In this document: positions 11,540 through 23,184 of the stretch, one piece after another
Position numbering within the stretch: the first letter of the stretch is position 1
Layout of the letters: each line of letters opens with the position of its first letter
Origin: Inia geoffrensis
Taxonomy: Eukaryota > Chordata > Mammalia > Artiodactyla > Iniidae
DNA: 64,000 bases
Reading direction: 5' to 3'
Assembly: GCA_036417435.1 (NCBI GenBank)
Contig: CM070903.1
Location: 85,842,001 to 85,906,000 of the forward strand
Program-made: the position numbers and the translations under genes
Notes under the pieces: generated by a model
What the model saw: only the letters and a program-made list of their open reading frames with translations
The model's database searches: none
Told to the model about the DNA's origin: nothing

Positions 11540-11830
11540 TTTCTCAGATATTGGTGTAACGAATTATGTCTGTCAGGATTGTTGGTTGTAAGAATCCAGT
11601 GAAGCTGGTTTAAGGAGAAAATCTCCCCAACCCCCTGGTGGACTAGAGACTCTGGCTTGAATGCTACACAACTGGAAACAGTGGGCAGTTATGCTACAAG
11701 GCCCTTCACTGGCAAAAGTACCACTCCTGATAGCCTATGCCTCAACTCCATAGGGAATAGACACCAAGACCTTCACCTTTTCTGCCCTCCAAGACTTGGA
11801 CACATTTGCCACATGTTCTATAGAAGGTGA
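11540..11830 (+). repeat. Ancient interspersed repeat, family not named
   Basis: The segment around GTTGTAAGAATCCAGTGAAG and CTGGTTTAAGGAGAAAATC resembles the repeat seen inverted at 5540-5945 and again at 27390. Very diverged. Confidence 0.3.
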
Positions 11831-12639
11831 ATTTCACAGGCCTTCTTTTTTACATTGTATTATTTTGAAAACAAGTCTCTCATGGTTGAGTTTGATAGGT
11901 AGATCCTAGGTCTCAGGCCTACATCTTAGCAGCTAAGTTGCTGGGGAGACTTGTTTTCTAGTTTCTACCTTGAGGAGTTGAAACTCATAAGGCAAAATGT
12001 TTTCCAAGTATTGCAGGGCTCTCAAAAGGTGCTGAGCAGCTGGAAAACATGACAAAAATCTGTTGTATCCTATAGGGTATTTTAAAAATGTTTAACCAAT
12101 ATAAAACCGTATGACATTATTATACCAATTTCCTCAGCCTGTCTGATAACTTAGTGGTATGTGAAACTTTTTTTCTGGAGTTTGAGGCTTATATTACCTT
12201 TCTAGTTCCTGATATCTCTCTTCCTAAGGAAGGACGTTGCTCTTTATTACCTTCCTCATATTGTTTCTTCTCCCAAATTCATTCTCCCACGTGTTGGTGT
12301 GTTGGTTGGGACCTTGATGCATGGGACATGTCTTCTGCTGGTGACTTCCATTTGGTACCCTATATACCATCCCTCATGGCTGTGGCCCACCCTTGAGTTG
12401 GGACCTTCAGTTGCCAATAATTTTCTGAGTCATGCTTCAGCTCATGACTCTGTTTGAAAACAATTGCCTTGATTCTCTGGGTTGCCTTTTAAGACCAACC
12501 ACTAGGGCCAATTGAGTTTGATATAGCTTGATTTTTCTCCATGCTGACTCCATCTTGACAAGGGTCAATGTACCTTGCTTATGAGAGGTAGGCATAAAAA
12601 CAGAGCTGCCAATGCAGATTTTTCAAATTAAAATAAATT
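11831..12639. other. Non-coding stretch, nothing recognised
   Basis: No gene or clear repeat seen. Confidence 0.45.
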
Positions 12640-12782
12640 TATGCTGTGAGTTCCCCAAAGGCTGGAATCTTATCTTAATTAATATCTTAATGATTAATCA
12701 TCTCTGTATTCCCAGTGCTCAGTATAGCATCTGACATGCAGTGGGCCTGCAATTCAATTTGAATGAATGAATGAATGAATGG
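12640..12782 (+). repeat. L2 3' end with AATG tail
   Basis: Typical L2 3' text around CATCTCTGTATTCCCAGTGC and TCAGTATAGCATCTGACATG, ending in the GAATGAATGAATGAATGAAT tail at 12763-12782. Confidence 0.7.
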
Positions 12783-12837
12783 AGTGAATGCAAATTGCAT
12801 AAAGGCCACCAGTATATTTCAGCATCACAGACTGGTC

Positions 12838-12910
12838 ATTCATTTATTTAGCAAACATTTTTTGAGAAGTTGCTTTTATGTACAAAGCACTATACTAGAT
12901 ACCATGGAAA
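12838..12910 (+). repeat. Ancient repeat fragment (TTATTTAGCAAACA type)
   Basis: Matches the common old-repeat phrase of the form 'ttgagcacctactatgtgccaggcactgtgct'. Here it reads TTTTGAGAAGTTGC then GTACAAAGCACTATACTAGA. The same family recurs at about 13318, 30890 and 40000. Confidence 0.5.
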
Positions 12911-12949
12911 TCTGAAATAGCCCTAATGTTATTAATAATTACAACCATA

Positions 12950-13110
12950 GGCAACATTTATTGTATACTTACTAGACGACCAGCACTGTTACCTGTTTCA
13001 TGAACATTCATTTGGTTCTCACAACAACGCTGTGAGGCAAACATACTATTATTGTTACTTGCATTTACAAGGGGAAGAATTGATTCTCAGAAGGGGTAAG
13101 TAAATGAAAA
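12950..13110 (-). repeat. MIR SINE fragment
   Basis: Inverted MIR text: CATTTATTGTATACTTACTA, then CACAACAACGCTGTGAGGCA, then the ATTTACAAGGGGAAGAATTG core. Confidence 0.75.
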
Positions 13111-13317
13111 CAAGTAGGGGATATGATGTTTACACAGTAGAGTTGGGAAGGTTCAAGAGCCATCTGGAATGTCTTAAATATCATACGGCAACACATTTGC
13201 AGTACTCAGATTCCATTCAGAGTCCTTGAGTGCTAAATGGATACAGCTGGGGAATCAGAACTTACCTGGTGACCTTTATGCAACCTGCATTTTAGCACTA
13301 AGGAGCTCTGCTTTATT

Positions 13318-13400
13318 CATTCATCCATTCATTCAACAAACATGAATGGTATGCCTGCTGTGTGCTAGGAACTGTAGGGAGCACTGGGTGCAGGGTTGGG
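13318..13400 (+). repeat. ATTC tract plus ancient repeat fragment
   Basis: ATTCATTCATCCATTCATTC followed by TGCCTGCTGTGTGCTAGGAA, the start of the same old family as at 12838. Confidence 0.5.
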
Positions 13401-13639
13401 GGAGCTGGGAGAGGGGAGGACAAAAATGTCAATAGATCATTGCATGCTTAATAAGAGCTATAATAGAGGTGTGAACATATTTCAGAGGAAATATGTTTTT
13501 ATCTTTCATATTTCCAACATTTCAACATTAAGTATGACATTTGCAGTAGGCACTTGTAGTTACCCTCTATTAGGTTAAAAAGAGTCCTTTTATGCCTAGT
13601 TTGCTAAGGGATTTGCAGATCATAAGTGGATTTGCATTT

Positions 13640-14856
13640 ATTTCAAATGTTTTTTCCTACATCTATTCAGATGAATTTTCCACATCTATGGAGATTATTT
13701 CTCTTCTTTTACTTATTCATGTGGATACATAAACCATTATCTGTTATGAATATTTTCTAGTGTCAAACCAACCTTACATTTTTAGGGCAAAACATACTTT
13801 TATACTTTTATACACCTATTCAGATTTCCCCTGATTTAAATTTAAAAAAATTCTCCATTCACTTTTGCTAAATTGCATCTTTGTTGAATGTACCTATTTC
13901 ATCTATGTTTTAAAATGTATTAGCATAGAATTATTCATACTCTCAATTTAATATCTTTTAAATTAATATAGCATCTGTAGCTATGGCCTCTTCATTAATA
14001 TTGTTTACTTATTCTTTCTCTCTTTTTTCTTTATTAACATTACTAGAAAACTTTCAATTTTATTAGTTTTTTCAGTGACCCCCCCCCACTTCGGCTTTTT
14101 TTAATTCTAAATAATTTCTAATTTCATGTTATATGTTTTACTCATTAATTTTGAGCCTTTATTTTTCTACTGTAGGCATTTAAACCTATTTTTTTTCAAG
14201 AAATGCTTTAGCTGCATCCCTCAATTTTTGATAATGCTAAGTTTTCATATGTCATTCTTTTGAAACATTATATAATAATCTAAGTTCCATTATGATTTCT
14301 TTTTTGTCCCGAATTATTTAAAATGTATTTAAAAATTTCTAATGAAACAGATTTTTATTTTGTTCTTTTTGAAAAGTTGTGTTTATTGCATTGCTGCCAC
14401 AAGATGTGGCCTATAGAGAGCCTTTGAAATTTATTAGACTTGCTCTACAGCCTAATGCATGGTTAATTTTTGTAAATAGCCCTTGTATGTTCAACAAGTA
14501 GTTGGATGCAGATTTCCATAATATGTCCTTTGCATCAGGCTTGTTATTTGTGTTCAGATCTATATCCTTGCTGTTCTTTATTCACTTGATCTATCAATTA
14601 CTGAGAGAAGTGTGTTAAAGTGTGTGAACATATAAATTTTTCTTAACAGATAGCTCAATTTTGTATTCACACATTGTGAAGGTGTAACATACCTAAGAGT
14701 TTAAGATTGTTATATGTTCTTGGGAGTTGAAGCTTTTATTATTATGTAGTGACCATTTTTATTTTTAATAATGCTTTTTACCTTAAAGTCAATTTTGTGT
14801 GATAATTTTGCTACACCAGCTTTCTTTTGGTTAGGATTTCCTTGAAAGGAAATGAT
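13640..14856 (-). mobile_element. Old LINE-1 fragment, ORF2
   Basis: Antisense L1 ORF2. About 13760-13790 is the complement of the reverse-transcriptase region (TGTCAAACCAACCTTACA). About 14200-14240 has GCTTTAGCTGCATCCCTCAA. About 14720-14830 translates on the minus strand to AGVAKLSHKIDFKVKS and NGHYIIIKAS, the endonuclease region. Many indels. A CHR SINE (14868-15195) lies at its 5' side. Confidence 0.85.
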
Positions 14857-14867
14857 TCCAAATGGTT

Positions 14868-15195
14868 TTTTAAATTTTTTTATTTTTATTTTTGGCTGTG
14901 TTGGGTCTCCGTTGCTGTGCGAGGGCTTTAGTTGTGGCGAGCAGGGGCTGCTCTTCGTTCTGGTGCATGGGCTTCTCATTGCTGTGGCTTCTGTTGTTGC
15001 GGAGCACAGGCTCTAGGCACGCGGGCTTCAGTAGTTGTGGCATGAGGGCTCATGGGCTCTAGAGCGCAGGTTCAGTAGTTGTGGTGCACGGACTTAGTTG
15101 CTCCACGGCATGTGGCATCTTCCCAGACCAGGGCTCGAACCCGTGTCCCCTGAATTGGCAGGTGGATTCTTAACCACTGCACCACCAGGGAGTCC
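14868..15195 (-). mobile_element. CHR-type tRNA-Glu SINE, long form
   Basis: About 330 bases, with extra CAGTAGTTGTGGC-type units in the body that the short copies lack. Ends CACCACCAGGGAGTCC. Exact TSDs TCCAAATGGTT at 14857-14867 and 15196-15206. Confidence 0.95.
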
Positions 15196-15206
15196 TCCAA
15201 ATGGTT

Positions 15207-15539
15207 AACAGTGGTTAATGCTAACCCTTCCAGGCAAAATTAGTTTCCCCCTTCTGGATTTGACAGAACTCTCTCAAGGCTCAAATCCAGACTCACCACT
15301 CTACCTTGTGGGCTTTGATTTGCTGGGGGGCAGAGACCTTTCTGTTTCTGGGTAGAGCCATGCTGTAAGCCAGCAATATCCATCAGACAGGAGCGGTGGT
15401 TTGCTGGAAGCAAGTTCTGGCCACAGGGCATTGGAAGGTGTCTGGGATTGTAGGGCTGGACTCAGTATCTTTGGGACCCAGTGTTAGGGCACAAGGAATG
15501 CTGGACAGGGCAAGCCAGTGTTTATTAAGTGGAAACATC
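15207..15539. other. Non-coding stretch, nothing recognised
   Basis: Follows the SINE. I see no clear repeat or gene. Confidence 0.45.
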
Positions 15540-16130
15540 TTCACAACCACCACTCCTTGTGAAAACCCTGTGAGGGATGCACTGTTGTCCTTCGTGGCAA
15601 ATTGTGGGGATTGGCTTGCTCTACCTGTTCCGACCCCTTCTGGTGTGTCTTCCTGGTGTACAGAGGCTGTACAATTAAGAATGACATTTCCTACGTGGCC
15701 TTGCAGCTATGATTTTGGATGCAATTTTAGTTGTATCACTTGTACTCTCGTGAGACTTGGATTTGTCACAGGGTTAAATATAGGGGGAGAGATTAGGTGT
15801 GAGGCATCTATATTGCTAGCAAGGAAGATGCCAGAGGTTAAGTGGTTCTAGCAGCTGGAAGCTGTACCAGGAAACTCAGCCTGGAGCCTGATCATCTCGC
15901 CCTTACAGTGATTTAGAAAGCCACTCATACTTAGTAATAAACTCCTTTTTGTTTTAACAAGTTAGAGTGAATTTTGCTGTCTATAGCTGTGCTCTGACAA
16001 ATACACCCATTGTATAGGAGAGGAAGCTGAGACTGGAGCTAGGAAGTGAGCTGCTCCTGGTCGCACAGCTCATGAGTAGCCGAAATGGATGATGAGCTTG
16101 CATCCTTTGATGCCAAGTCAGGGCTCTTTC
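15540..16130 (-). repeat. MIR SINE split by a later insertion
   Basis: Left piece 15540-15590 (TGAAAACCCTGTGAGGGATG) and right piece 16006-16130 (TTGTATAGGAGAGGAAGCTG then GGTCGCACAGCTCATGAGTA) are consecutive parts of one inverted MIR, separated by about 415 foreign bases. Confidence 0.65.
15591..16005 (+). mobile_element. Probable solo LTR inserted in a MIR
   Basis: About 415 bases, a normal solo-LTR length, interrupting the MIR. It begins near TGGCAAATTG and ends near AAATACA, so it can be read as TG...CA. AATAAA lies at 15936-15941 near the 3' end, as in an LTR R region. Family not named and no ORF of retroviral type inside. An old DNA element is an alternative. Confidence 0.45.
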
Positions 16131-16739
16131 AGCAGCAGGACAAGCAGCAGACTCAGGGACCAGGCCCTGGAAATTTCCAGGGCCATTAAGATAGTACTGA
16201 GAAACCACACATGCAGATGCAAAGTCTGGGTGCCACAGTGACACTTTGACTACATTACCCAGTAAGAGCTGCTACAACTCCTACTGGCCTGAGCTGGAAT
16301 TAGGTGGCTCCCCACCAACTCCACCCCATTACTTGCCTCTTCCTGCATTTTTTTTTTTTTTTTGCCTTTCTGCTAAGTGTATTACTTGCCCTCCTGTGTT
16401 TCTGTGTTAATACTGGGATCCCATAGAGTTTGGGTTGCTCATTCAGCTGCGTTCACATTGTACTGTGTGCTCCTTTACTGTTCTTAGAATATTTTATTGC
16501 TTCTTCAAAACTTTTTGGTAATGAAGGAGAGAATAACAAACCTATAGGTTGATGTGCAGATAAGCAAGTAGTGAATTGTAACTACCAGATTACTTTTCTG
16601 TCTCCCACTAAAGTATCTGAAGTAGATGTCCTGTCCATCTCAGTCCATTGTTGTCTCATTTATGGCTCTCCTCATACTTTGTAATTATTTTCTCCTTTTG
16701 GGGGGTTATGTTTGTTTTCTTTTATATTTTCCATACTAG
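16131..16739. other. Non-coding stretch with T-run
   Basis: A T-run of about 15 bases at about 16349-16363. Otherwise nothing recognised. Confidence 0.45.
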
Positions 16740-16930
16740 GAAATCAGTTTCATGAGATCAGTGTCCATGTTTACCTTGATCAGGGCTGTGTCTGCAGCCT
16801 CTAGTCCATTCCTGGCACAATGTAGGTATTTGAAAATGTTAACCAAGTGAATGAATGAATGATAATCAGGGACCATGTCTTATCTTTTCATCTTTGTATC
16901 TTAGCATCCAGTTCAGAACCTGACACATAG
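16740..16930 (+). repeat. L2-like 3' end fragments
   Basis: Two successive stretches of L2-type 3' text: CCTGGCACAATGTAGGTATT followed by GAATGAATGA, then GGGACCATGTCTTATC and GAACCTGACACATAG. Confidence 0.55.
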
Positions 16931-17589
16931 AGGTTGCTGACTCGTTTTAATTGAAAAAGAAGCTACAGTATGTGTACATGACTTACATTCATGAACACAT
17001 ATTTTACTTTTTTTCTTTTCTGAGTCTTCATAACTGGAAACTTTGGGTTGTTCATCGTTCACTTGCTACTTATTCAACAAATATCTATAGAGTGAGTTGA
17101 AACAAAGATAAGAAACACACCTTTCGTAGCTTCAGTTTTAGCAGAAGATCTAGCACATGACATATCTTTAATATACTTTCTAGAGGAATAAATAAATGAA
17201 TAAAGGAATGTTAAGTTTGTGGGGCTTGATATTACATGCATAAAAGAAACTCAGCATTTTCAGACAATAGGGTAACTTCAGCTACACTGCATTGATTAGA
17301 TGCGCTGGATATCTTTCTACACGAGGTCGTATTTCCTAGATGGCATTCTCTCTGGTATTTCTTCTCTGGCTGGTCATGGGGAACAAGAATCTGCAACACC
17401 TTTGTCTCTGAGTGTTGCTGGAGGGTGTTTGGGCACCACTCACAGAGCCGAGGCACTGGCAGGAGAGAGTAGAGAAAAGGAGAGTGAGAAAGCAAGAAGA
17501 AAAGAAAAGAGGGAAATGAGAGGTCAGGGGATGGGAACGAGGGAAAGAATGGAGGAGAATTTGGAAGAAATAATGGTGATAATGCTAGT
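16931..17589. other. Non-coding stretch
   Basis: Purine-rich at 17460-17560 (AGAAAAGG and GAAGAAAAGA steps). No gene seen. Confidence 0.45.
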
Positions 17590-17815
17590 GATGCCTGCCA
17601 GTTATTAAATGCCTTTTATAGAGATTCTATGTTCTTTTCAACACGTATATTATCTCTAATTTTCATAACGCAGCCAGCAAGGTCAGTAACATTTATTACT
17701 TTTATTGTGTAGATGAGCAGAAAGGCTCAGAGATGTTAAGAAGTAACCAGTCACGCAGTGCTAAGAGGTGAAGCCAGGATGTGCTCTCAGGAGCGTCTGG
17801 CTCAGAGCCACGGTA
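17590..17815 (-). repeat. MIR SINE
   Basis: Inverted MIR nearly end to end: TTATTAAATGCCTTTTATAG, CATAACGCAGCCAGCAAGGT, TGTAGATGAGCAGAAAGGCT, AGAAGTAACCAGTCACGCAG. Confidence 0.8.
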
Positions 17816-18689
17816 TGTTCACCTGGTGAGAAATGACAGAGAGCCACCACCAGGGACTTGCATGCCTCCCACTGGGTATTTGGATTACAGATGTTTGTCA
17901 ACCTACCACTTCAGGTGGGATGTCTAGATATCAGCACTTTAAAGTAGCTGTCTATTTATCTGCTGATTCACATGCATATACATACATACAACCAGAAAAA
18001 AGAAAAGAAAAATTTATTAATTTTTGTGTACACTTTGACCAGAATACTTAACAGAAAAGAGGCATAATGGATGACAAATGCAGGAACATTCTCAAATGCC
18101 ATAATTCCAGAAGTAAAGCAAAACCCCTGACTCTAGCCTCACCCGCCACGCCACAGGTAGTGAGTAAACAAAGCCACATAGACCAAAAAAAGCAACAGGA
18201 AAATAACAAAATTGAGGAGCCATGTAAATACTTTCTGAATGTCCATTCCCCAAAGGGTTGAGGTCAGGCATATGGTTCTATTCACCAAACCCTAAACAAA
18301 GGACTTGGGCTGTTTTATGCCCTGGTCATTATTGTTGGTTAAATTAAAGCATGATCAAAAGAAGTGTAATGGAATATTAATTTCAGTTACTGTAGCTAAT
18401 TGAAACATAGCAGGAGTTGTGATTATTGAAAATGGAGTGAGAACACTCAGATGCACGTCCAAGTCTAGCTTACCCTTTTCAAGTTGGGCAGTAGCATATT
18501 TTTGAATATGATCATTATCCCTAGAGTCTCTACTTAAGTGCATCAGGAGAAGTACTGGGCCTGGGAAAAAAGAAAAGCAAGTAATTCTCAGCTATCAGCA
18601 GACTTCAAAAATTCAAATTCAATTTAAAACTATTAATTGTTAATTTGTTCACATAAAAGGCATTGCAAAAATATATAATCCCTGTCAAA
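17816..18689. other. Non-coding stretch
   Basis: AT-rich with an A/G-rich patch at 17990-18020. No gene or clear repeat. Confidence 0.45.
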
Positions 18690-19055
18690 CTAAGGACTGT
18701 GTGGTTTTCATCTTGCTGTTCCCAGTTTGAAGCCTACATCCTGGCATCTAGGGGATGCTTATCAGTAATTGTTGAGTGAATGAGTATATGATTGTTGATG
18801 ACTTTTGATTACTCTAATAAATGAGAGGGTTTTCCTTCTCAGACAGCTGCCCCCCTTCCTAAGTGAAAGTGCAGATCAGCAAGATATGGGAGGAAGAAGA
18901 CAGCTCTACTTTAGCTTGATACATAAGCCTGAGAGAGAGATGAAGAATATAAGCAGGAATTTGTCTGTTTTGTTCATTACTGTATTTCCATTGCATAGAA
19001 CGGTATCTGGAAAATGTGAGGTCTCCAACAAATATTTGTTAAATTAATGAATAAA
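18690..19055 (+). repeat. L2-like 3' end fragments
   Basis: 18690-18785 reads AAGGACTGTGTGGTTTTCATC through TTGTTGAGTGAATGAGT. 18950-19050 reads TGTATTTCCATTGCATAGAA and AACAAATATTTGTTAAATTA. Both have L2 3'-end character. The middle is unassigned. Confidence 0.5.
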
Positions 19056-20729
19056 TGCTTAGCATGGAATTAGAAGGAGAGGATGAGTTAAGCAAAGGAG
19101 GCAACGTGGAGAACTCAGAACTTCATAGTTTGTAGGGAACTTCATATTTTACTTCTCTGCTGAGTTACCAATTCTCAAACATGGGGCACACTCCTACTCA
19201 ATGTAAGTACAAGAATCCCCTCCTCAAATCAGTATAATCTGCCATGTGGGATTAATCAGGTTTCTCTTTATTAACATGAGGGACTGGGATAATGCTTTAA
19301 AGGCATCAGTTCAAACAACTTAGTGAAAGTTGCTCTAGAATCACTTAAGATGCAAGGGGGATATATTAGGGTCATGCCAGTCATTCTCATGTTACAGGAG
19401 AATGTTATGTCCTTAAGGAGAATTTGTATTAGGTTTCTGAGCTTTGTACCCTCAATGTCCATTACCTACTTACGCTCATTGATTTTTCCTAGAAGAGGCT
19501 TATTCTACTCATTTTTCTTCAGGCAAAGATATTTTACTGATTATCAAAGGCCAATGACGCAGAGGATGTACACGCGAGGCCATGTTTAAGTAGCACTGAG
19601 AGAAATGGTCTTATGAAGAATGCTCCTAGAATGTGTCTTTAATCTACACCTGACAACATAATGGAGGGAAACACTGGCAAAAAACAAGCTGGATGCACTT
19701 TAGCAAGAGTAATTTGTATAGCGTAGAAAAAATGTCATCAATACTCAATAGTCACCCTCTGTGTGTGGTATTCTGTGTATGTGGGTGGCATTTTCTTTTG
19801 GCTTTTTCAGACAAGTATGTATATGTTGTTTGTTGTCGTCTCCTTTTGTTGTACACTTAACCATCATTTAAAGGGGAAAAAAAGACTGTTGAAACAACAT
19901 TTATTTTCATTTAGACAAGTACCACATTTTCTGAATCCATTTTGAATTCAGTTCAAGTGATGGAAAATTGGTGAAGTTTTTCATAGAACCACAAATTTGA
20001 AAAATTGTCACAAAGTTTAGTGTTCCTCTGTTGTCTCATGATCATACATGGGAGCCAAAGTCATATACTTTTGAATACATCTCTTTTGAATTGAATTCCC
20101 AGAACTGTGGTGCAAAGATGCAGGCAACAATTTTCACAGAGTAAGGAAATGTTCAGTGGGCTTTTGTGGTTGTTTTACCTAAAATACTATTTGAATGGGA
20201 CTCTTTTACATCACTGGGTGAAGCTCTCTGGTGTCACTACACATAATGGGGCTCTCTTTACCAATGAAGAAGAGGGGGAAAGTCATAAGAGGGCAAGGAA
20301 TAAAGCCAGTGGGAACAGGGTTTATGAATGTAAAACTTACAGTAGAATTTTAGACAGGAAAAAAGTTGATGATGCAAGTTAAAGCTGGCCCCAGGCAGCA
20401 ATAACTTACTGAAGTGGCATTTACTTGGCTGATAACCCAAGGTCTTGCTGAACTTGCTAGTACAACAGAGGTAATCTTTATGGAAGAATGAATAACAATA
20501 GCAGTTTACAGTAACATTATTTGATCTTTCCCTTATCAAAGACCTTGTAAGCTCCCTGAAAGCTCTTAAGTTCCAACTCTCTGCTATTGCTTAGAAACTG
20601 AAATGGGAATCTTCCTATATATCCTAAAAGATTTTTCCAATAGGTTTGCAGTATATCTCACCTGTAATATAGAGTGAGCGATAAGGGCATAATGTGAGAT
20701 TTGATCTCATGAAGTAACTGAGCTGAAAG
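19056..20729. other. Non-coding stretch
   Basis: A short piece at about 19165-19225 (ATTCTCAAACATGGGGCACA) recalls an old hAT-type MER element but is too short to call. Nothing else recognised. Confidence 0.45.
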
Positions 20730-20820
20730 TAGATGGGGTAAGATATTTACATTCTGAGAAGTAAAATGACTTGCTCAAAGTCACACAACCAGGTGACATG
20801 CTTCAGGTGTCATGTCAGTA
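20730..20820 (-). repeat. MIR SINE fragment
   Basis: GAAGTAAAATGACTTGCTCA then AAAGTCACACAACCAGGTGA is the inverted MIR core. Confidence 0.6.
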
Positions 20821-21599
20821 GCTATTATTTCAAAGCCAATTAAACAGGCTCAGATCAAGAAGTCTCAAGATGAAAGAGGATTATAAAAAAGATTGTGATG
20901 CTTTTCTGAGAAGCATGGGTGTCATGAGAGCAAGATGAATACTGAATTATTTGTAAAGACTAGTTTTCCTTTCTTTTTTCTTCTCTAATTAGGAATGATA
21001 TTAATGGGCATTAAATAATTTTGTAGCTGAAAGTTTGAAATTTATTTACAGTATACTAAGAATCTTCAATGCATTTTGATGCAGAGAAACACTGTGTGTG
21101 TTTAGAACACAGAACTTTGGGGAAGGACGAAACTTCAGCATTTTAAGTTTAAGACACATGGACTGCTTTCTCTTCCAAGGTACATGCACTATTCCTTAAA
21201 CACCCTCTGAATGACAAGCAGTATGCAGTCTGGGTGGGGTAGACATATGGCACCACACCTGGAGAAATACTGAGTCATCCATCAGTTGCAGTTTAGGTAT
21301 TTGGAGCTGGCTGGGAGCATAATGATGAGGCAGGGATCCTAGGTCTCTTGTCTACCTCCTCCACTTCCAGTGTCTTCCTCCAGTGTCGAAGCTCCAGTTT
21401 GGGGGCATTATAGATGAGGTGGAGAGTAGTGAGAGATAAGACTAGAAATAACTAGCCAGTGTCAGTCAGGGAGACCTTGAAAATCTCTTTCTTTCTCAAG
21501 TTGCCATTTTTTTCTTCTCAATACATCATCACAACTAAGTCTTTCTAATCATTAAAAAGAAAGAGTCCATCTGTATTCCCCTTTAACTATTGAGTTTTC
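20821..21599. other. Non-coding stretch
   Basis: No gene or clear repeat seen. Confidence 0.45.
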
Positions 21600-22320
21600 T
21601 CTTTTCCCCTTCAACAGCTTGAGACTTACCTGAAGTCTCTTTTTTCGCCTTGCGTTGGCTGCTATACTCTACAACCTAATGTGGCCTGACATTTGCTTCC
21701 ACCTTGCCTCTGAAACTGCCCTTGCTAAATTCATTAATGACATACTTGCCAAATCCAGTGGCATGTTAAACTTCTTTTATTAGGCAACATACCTACGGTT
21801 TTACACTGTTGATTTCCCCCTTATTCTTGAAACTCCTGCTTGGCTTCCGCAATTCCCATCTTACCTTGCTGTCCTTCTATTTCATGAGTCTCTTCCCTTT
21901 CACACTGGTGCTCTCCAGTGGTCTCTGGGTCCCTCTTCTGCTCTTACTCTTCATACCCCATGTCTTCTATTCATATAGTTTTAAATGCCTTCCCATGAGC
22001 TCTGGACCCATATTTCCAATTGCCTCATGTAAATCTTTCAGTCTGCATGCAGACACCGCAACTTAAGTACATCCTAAACCGAACCGACTGTCTCTCTTCC
22101 AAAATCAGTTCTTTGTCGTGTATTTTTGATTCTGCTTAATAACTCCACCATATACTTGGTCCCCCATGTCAGAAATTTGGGAATAAACCATTATACTCTC
22201 ACCCTTGCTACTTCTATAAATGTCATCAAATTCTCTTGGTTTTGCTTCTTAATCACTTCTCAAGCCTGTCTTTTCCTTCATCTGTTGTCACTACTGTAGT
22301 TTAGCTACTCATCATTTTTT
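21600..22320 (+). repeat. Ancient interspersed repeat, class uncertain
   Basis: Pyrimidine-rich text with phrases I associate with a high-copy old mammalian repeat: TTCATTAATGACATACTTGC, GGACCCATATTTCCAATTGC, ACATCCTAAACCGAACCGAC. The 85-codon open frame at 21809-22066 falls inside it and is not a gene. Class (LINE, or LTR internal region) not resolved. Confidence 0.4.
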
Positions 22321-22841
22321 AATCCTAGCTGATTGAACAGTCATGAAAGTTGTTACGGGAAAAATATAAACAATGTGATATGACAGCGTTTCTGGGACCA
22401 TCTCTTTGATGAAGTGACATTTTGGCCTGATGACAGAGCCAGCCTGGGATGATCTGGGGGGGTAGAAATTTCCAGGAGTAGACAAGATAATGCATAAAAC
22501 TCCAAGGAGAGAACAAACTTGGTGGGTTTGAGAAGCAGGAAGAAGGCCAGACTGGCTAAATCATGGTGAGCCAGGGGAGAATATAGGGGTACAATGTCAC
22601 AGAGATTACATAGAAAATTTTTGGCCATGGAAAGAATGTAATACTTAGAGTTTCACTGTATGTGTCATGACAATTCATTTGCAATGGAGAGAGAAGAAAC
22701 ACCCATGGCTCTGTGACGTTAATGACATATCTATCGAAATGAGGAAGTTGAAAAGAAGGGCTAATTTGATGGGGAAGAAGGATTTTAGTTTGAGGAATTA
22801 ATCAATGGCCCTGAAAGTGAAAGTTAAAAATGTGAGTATAG
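22321..22841. other. Non-coding stretch, possibly old repeat
   Basis: Purine-rich, repeat-like text without a family I can name. No gene. Confidence 0.4.
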
Positions 22842-23172
22842 GGGACTCCCCTGGTGGCGCAGTGGTTAAGAATCCTCCTGCCAATGCAGGGGACACGGGT
22901 TTGAGCCCTGTTCCGGGAAGATCCCACATGCCGCAGAGCAACTAAGCCTGTGCACCAAAACTACTGAGCCTGCGCTCTAGAGCCTGCAAGACATGACTAC
23001 TGAGCTCACGTGCCACGACTACTGAGGCCCGCGAGCCTACAGCCCATGCTCCACAACAAGAGAAGCCACGGCAATGAGAAGCCTGTGTGCTGCAACGAAG
23101 AGTGGCCCCCCGCTCGCCGCAGCTAGAGAAAGCCTGCATGCAACAACGAAGACCCAACACAGCCAAAAAAAA
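22842..23172 (+). mobile_element. CHR-type tRNA-Glu SINE, long form
   Basis: Head GGGACTCCCCTGGTGGCGCA, body with ACTACTGAG units, short A-tail at 23165-23172. Diverged TSDs GTGAGTATAGG (22832-22842) and GTAAGCATAGG (from 23174) suggest an older insertion than the short-form copies. Confidence 0.93.
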
Positions 23173-23184
23173 GTAAGCATAGGG

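Noticed and set aside
15396..15851. 151-codon open frame on the plus strand
   Set aside because: Runs across the MIR/LTR boundary, so it cannot be a conserved protein.
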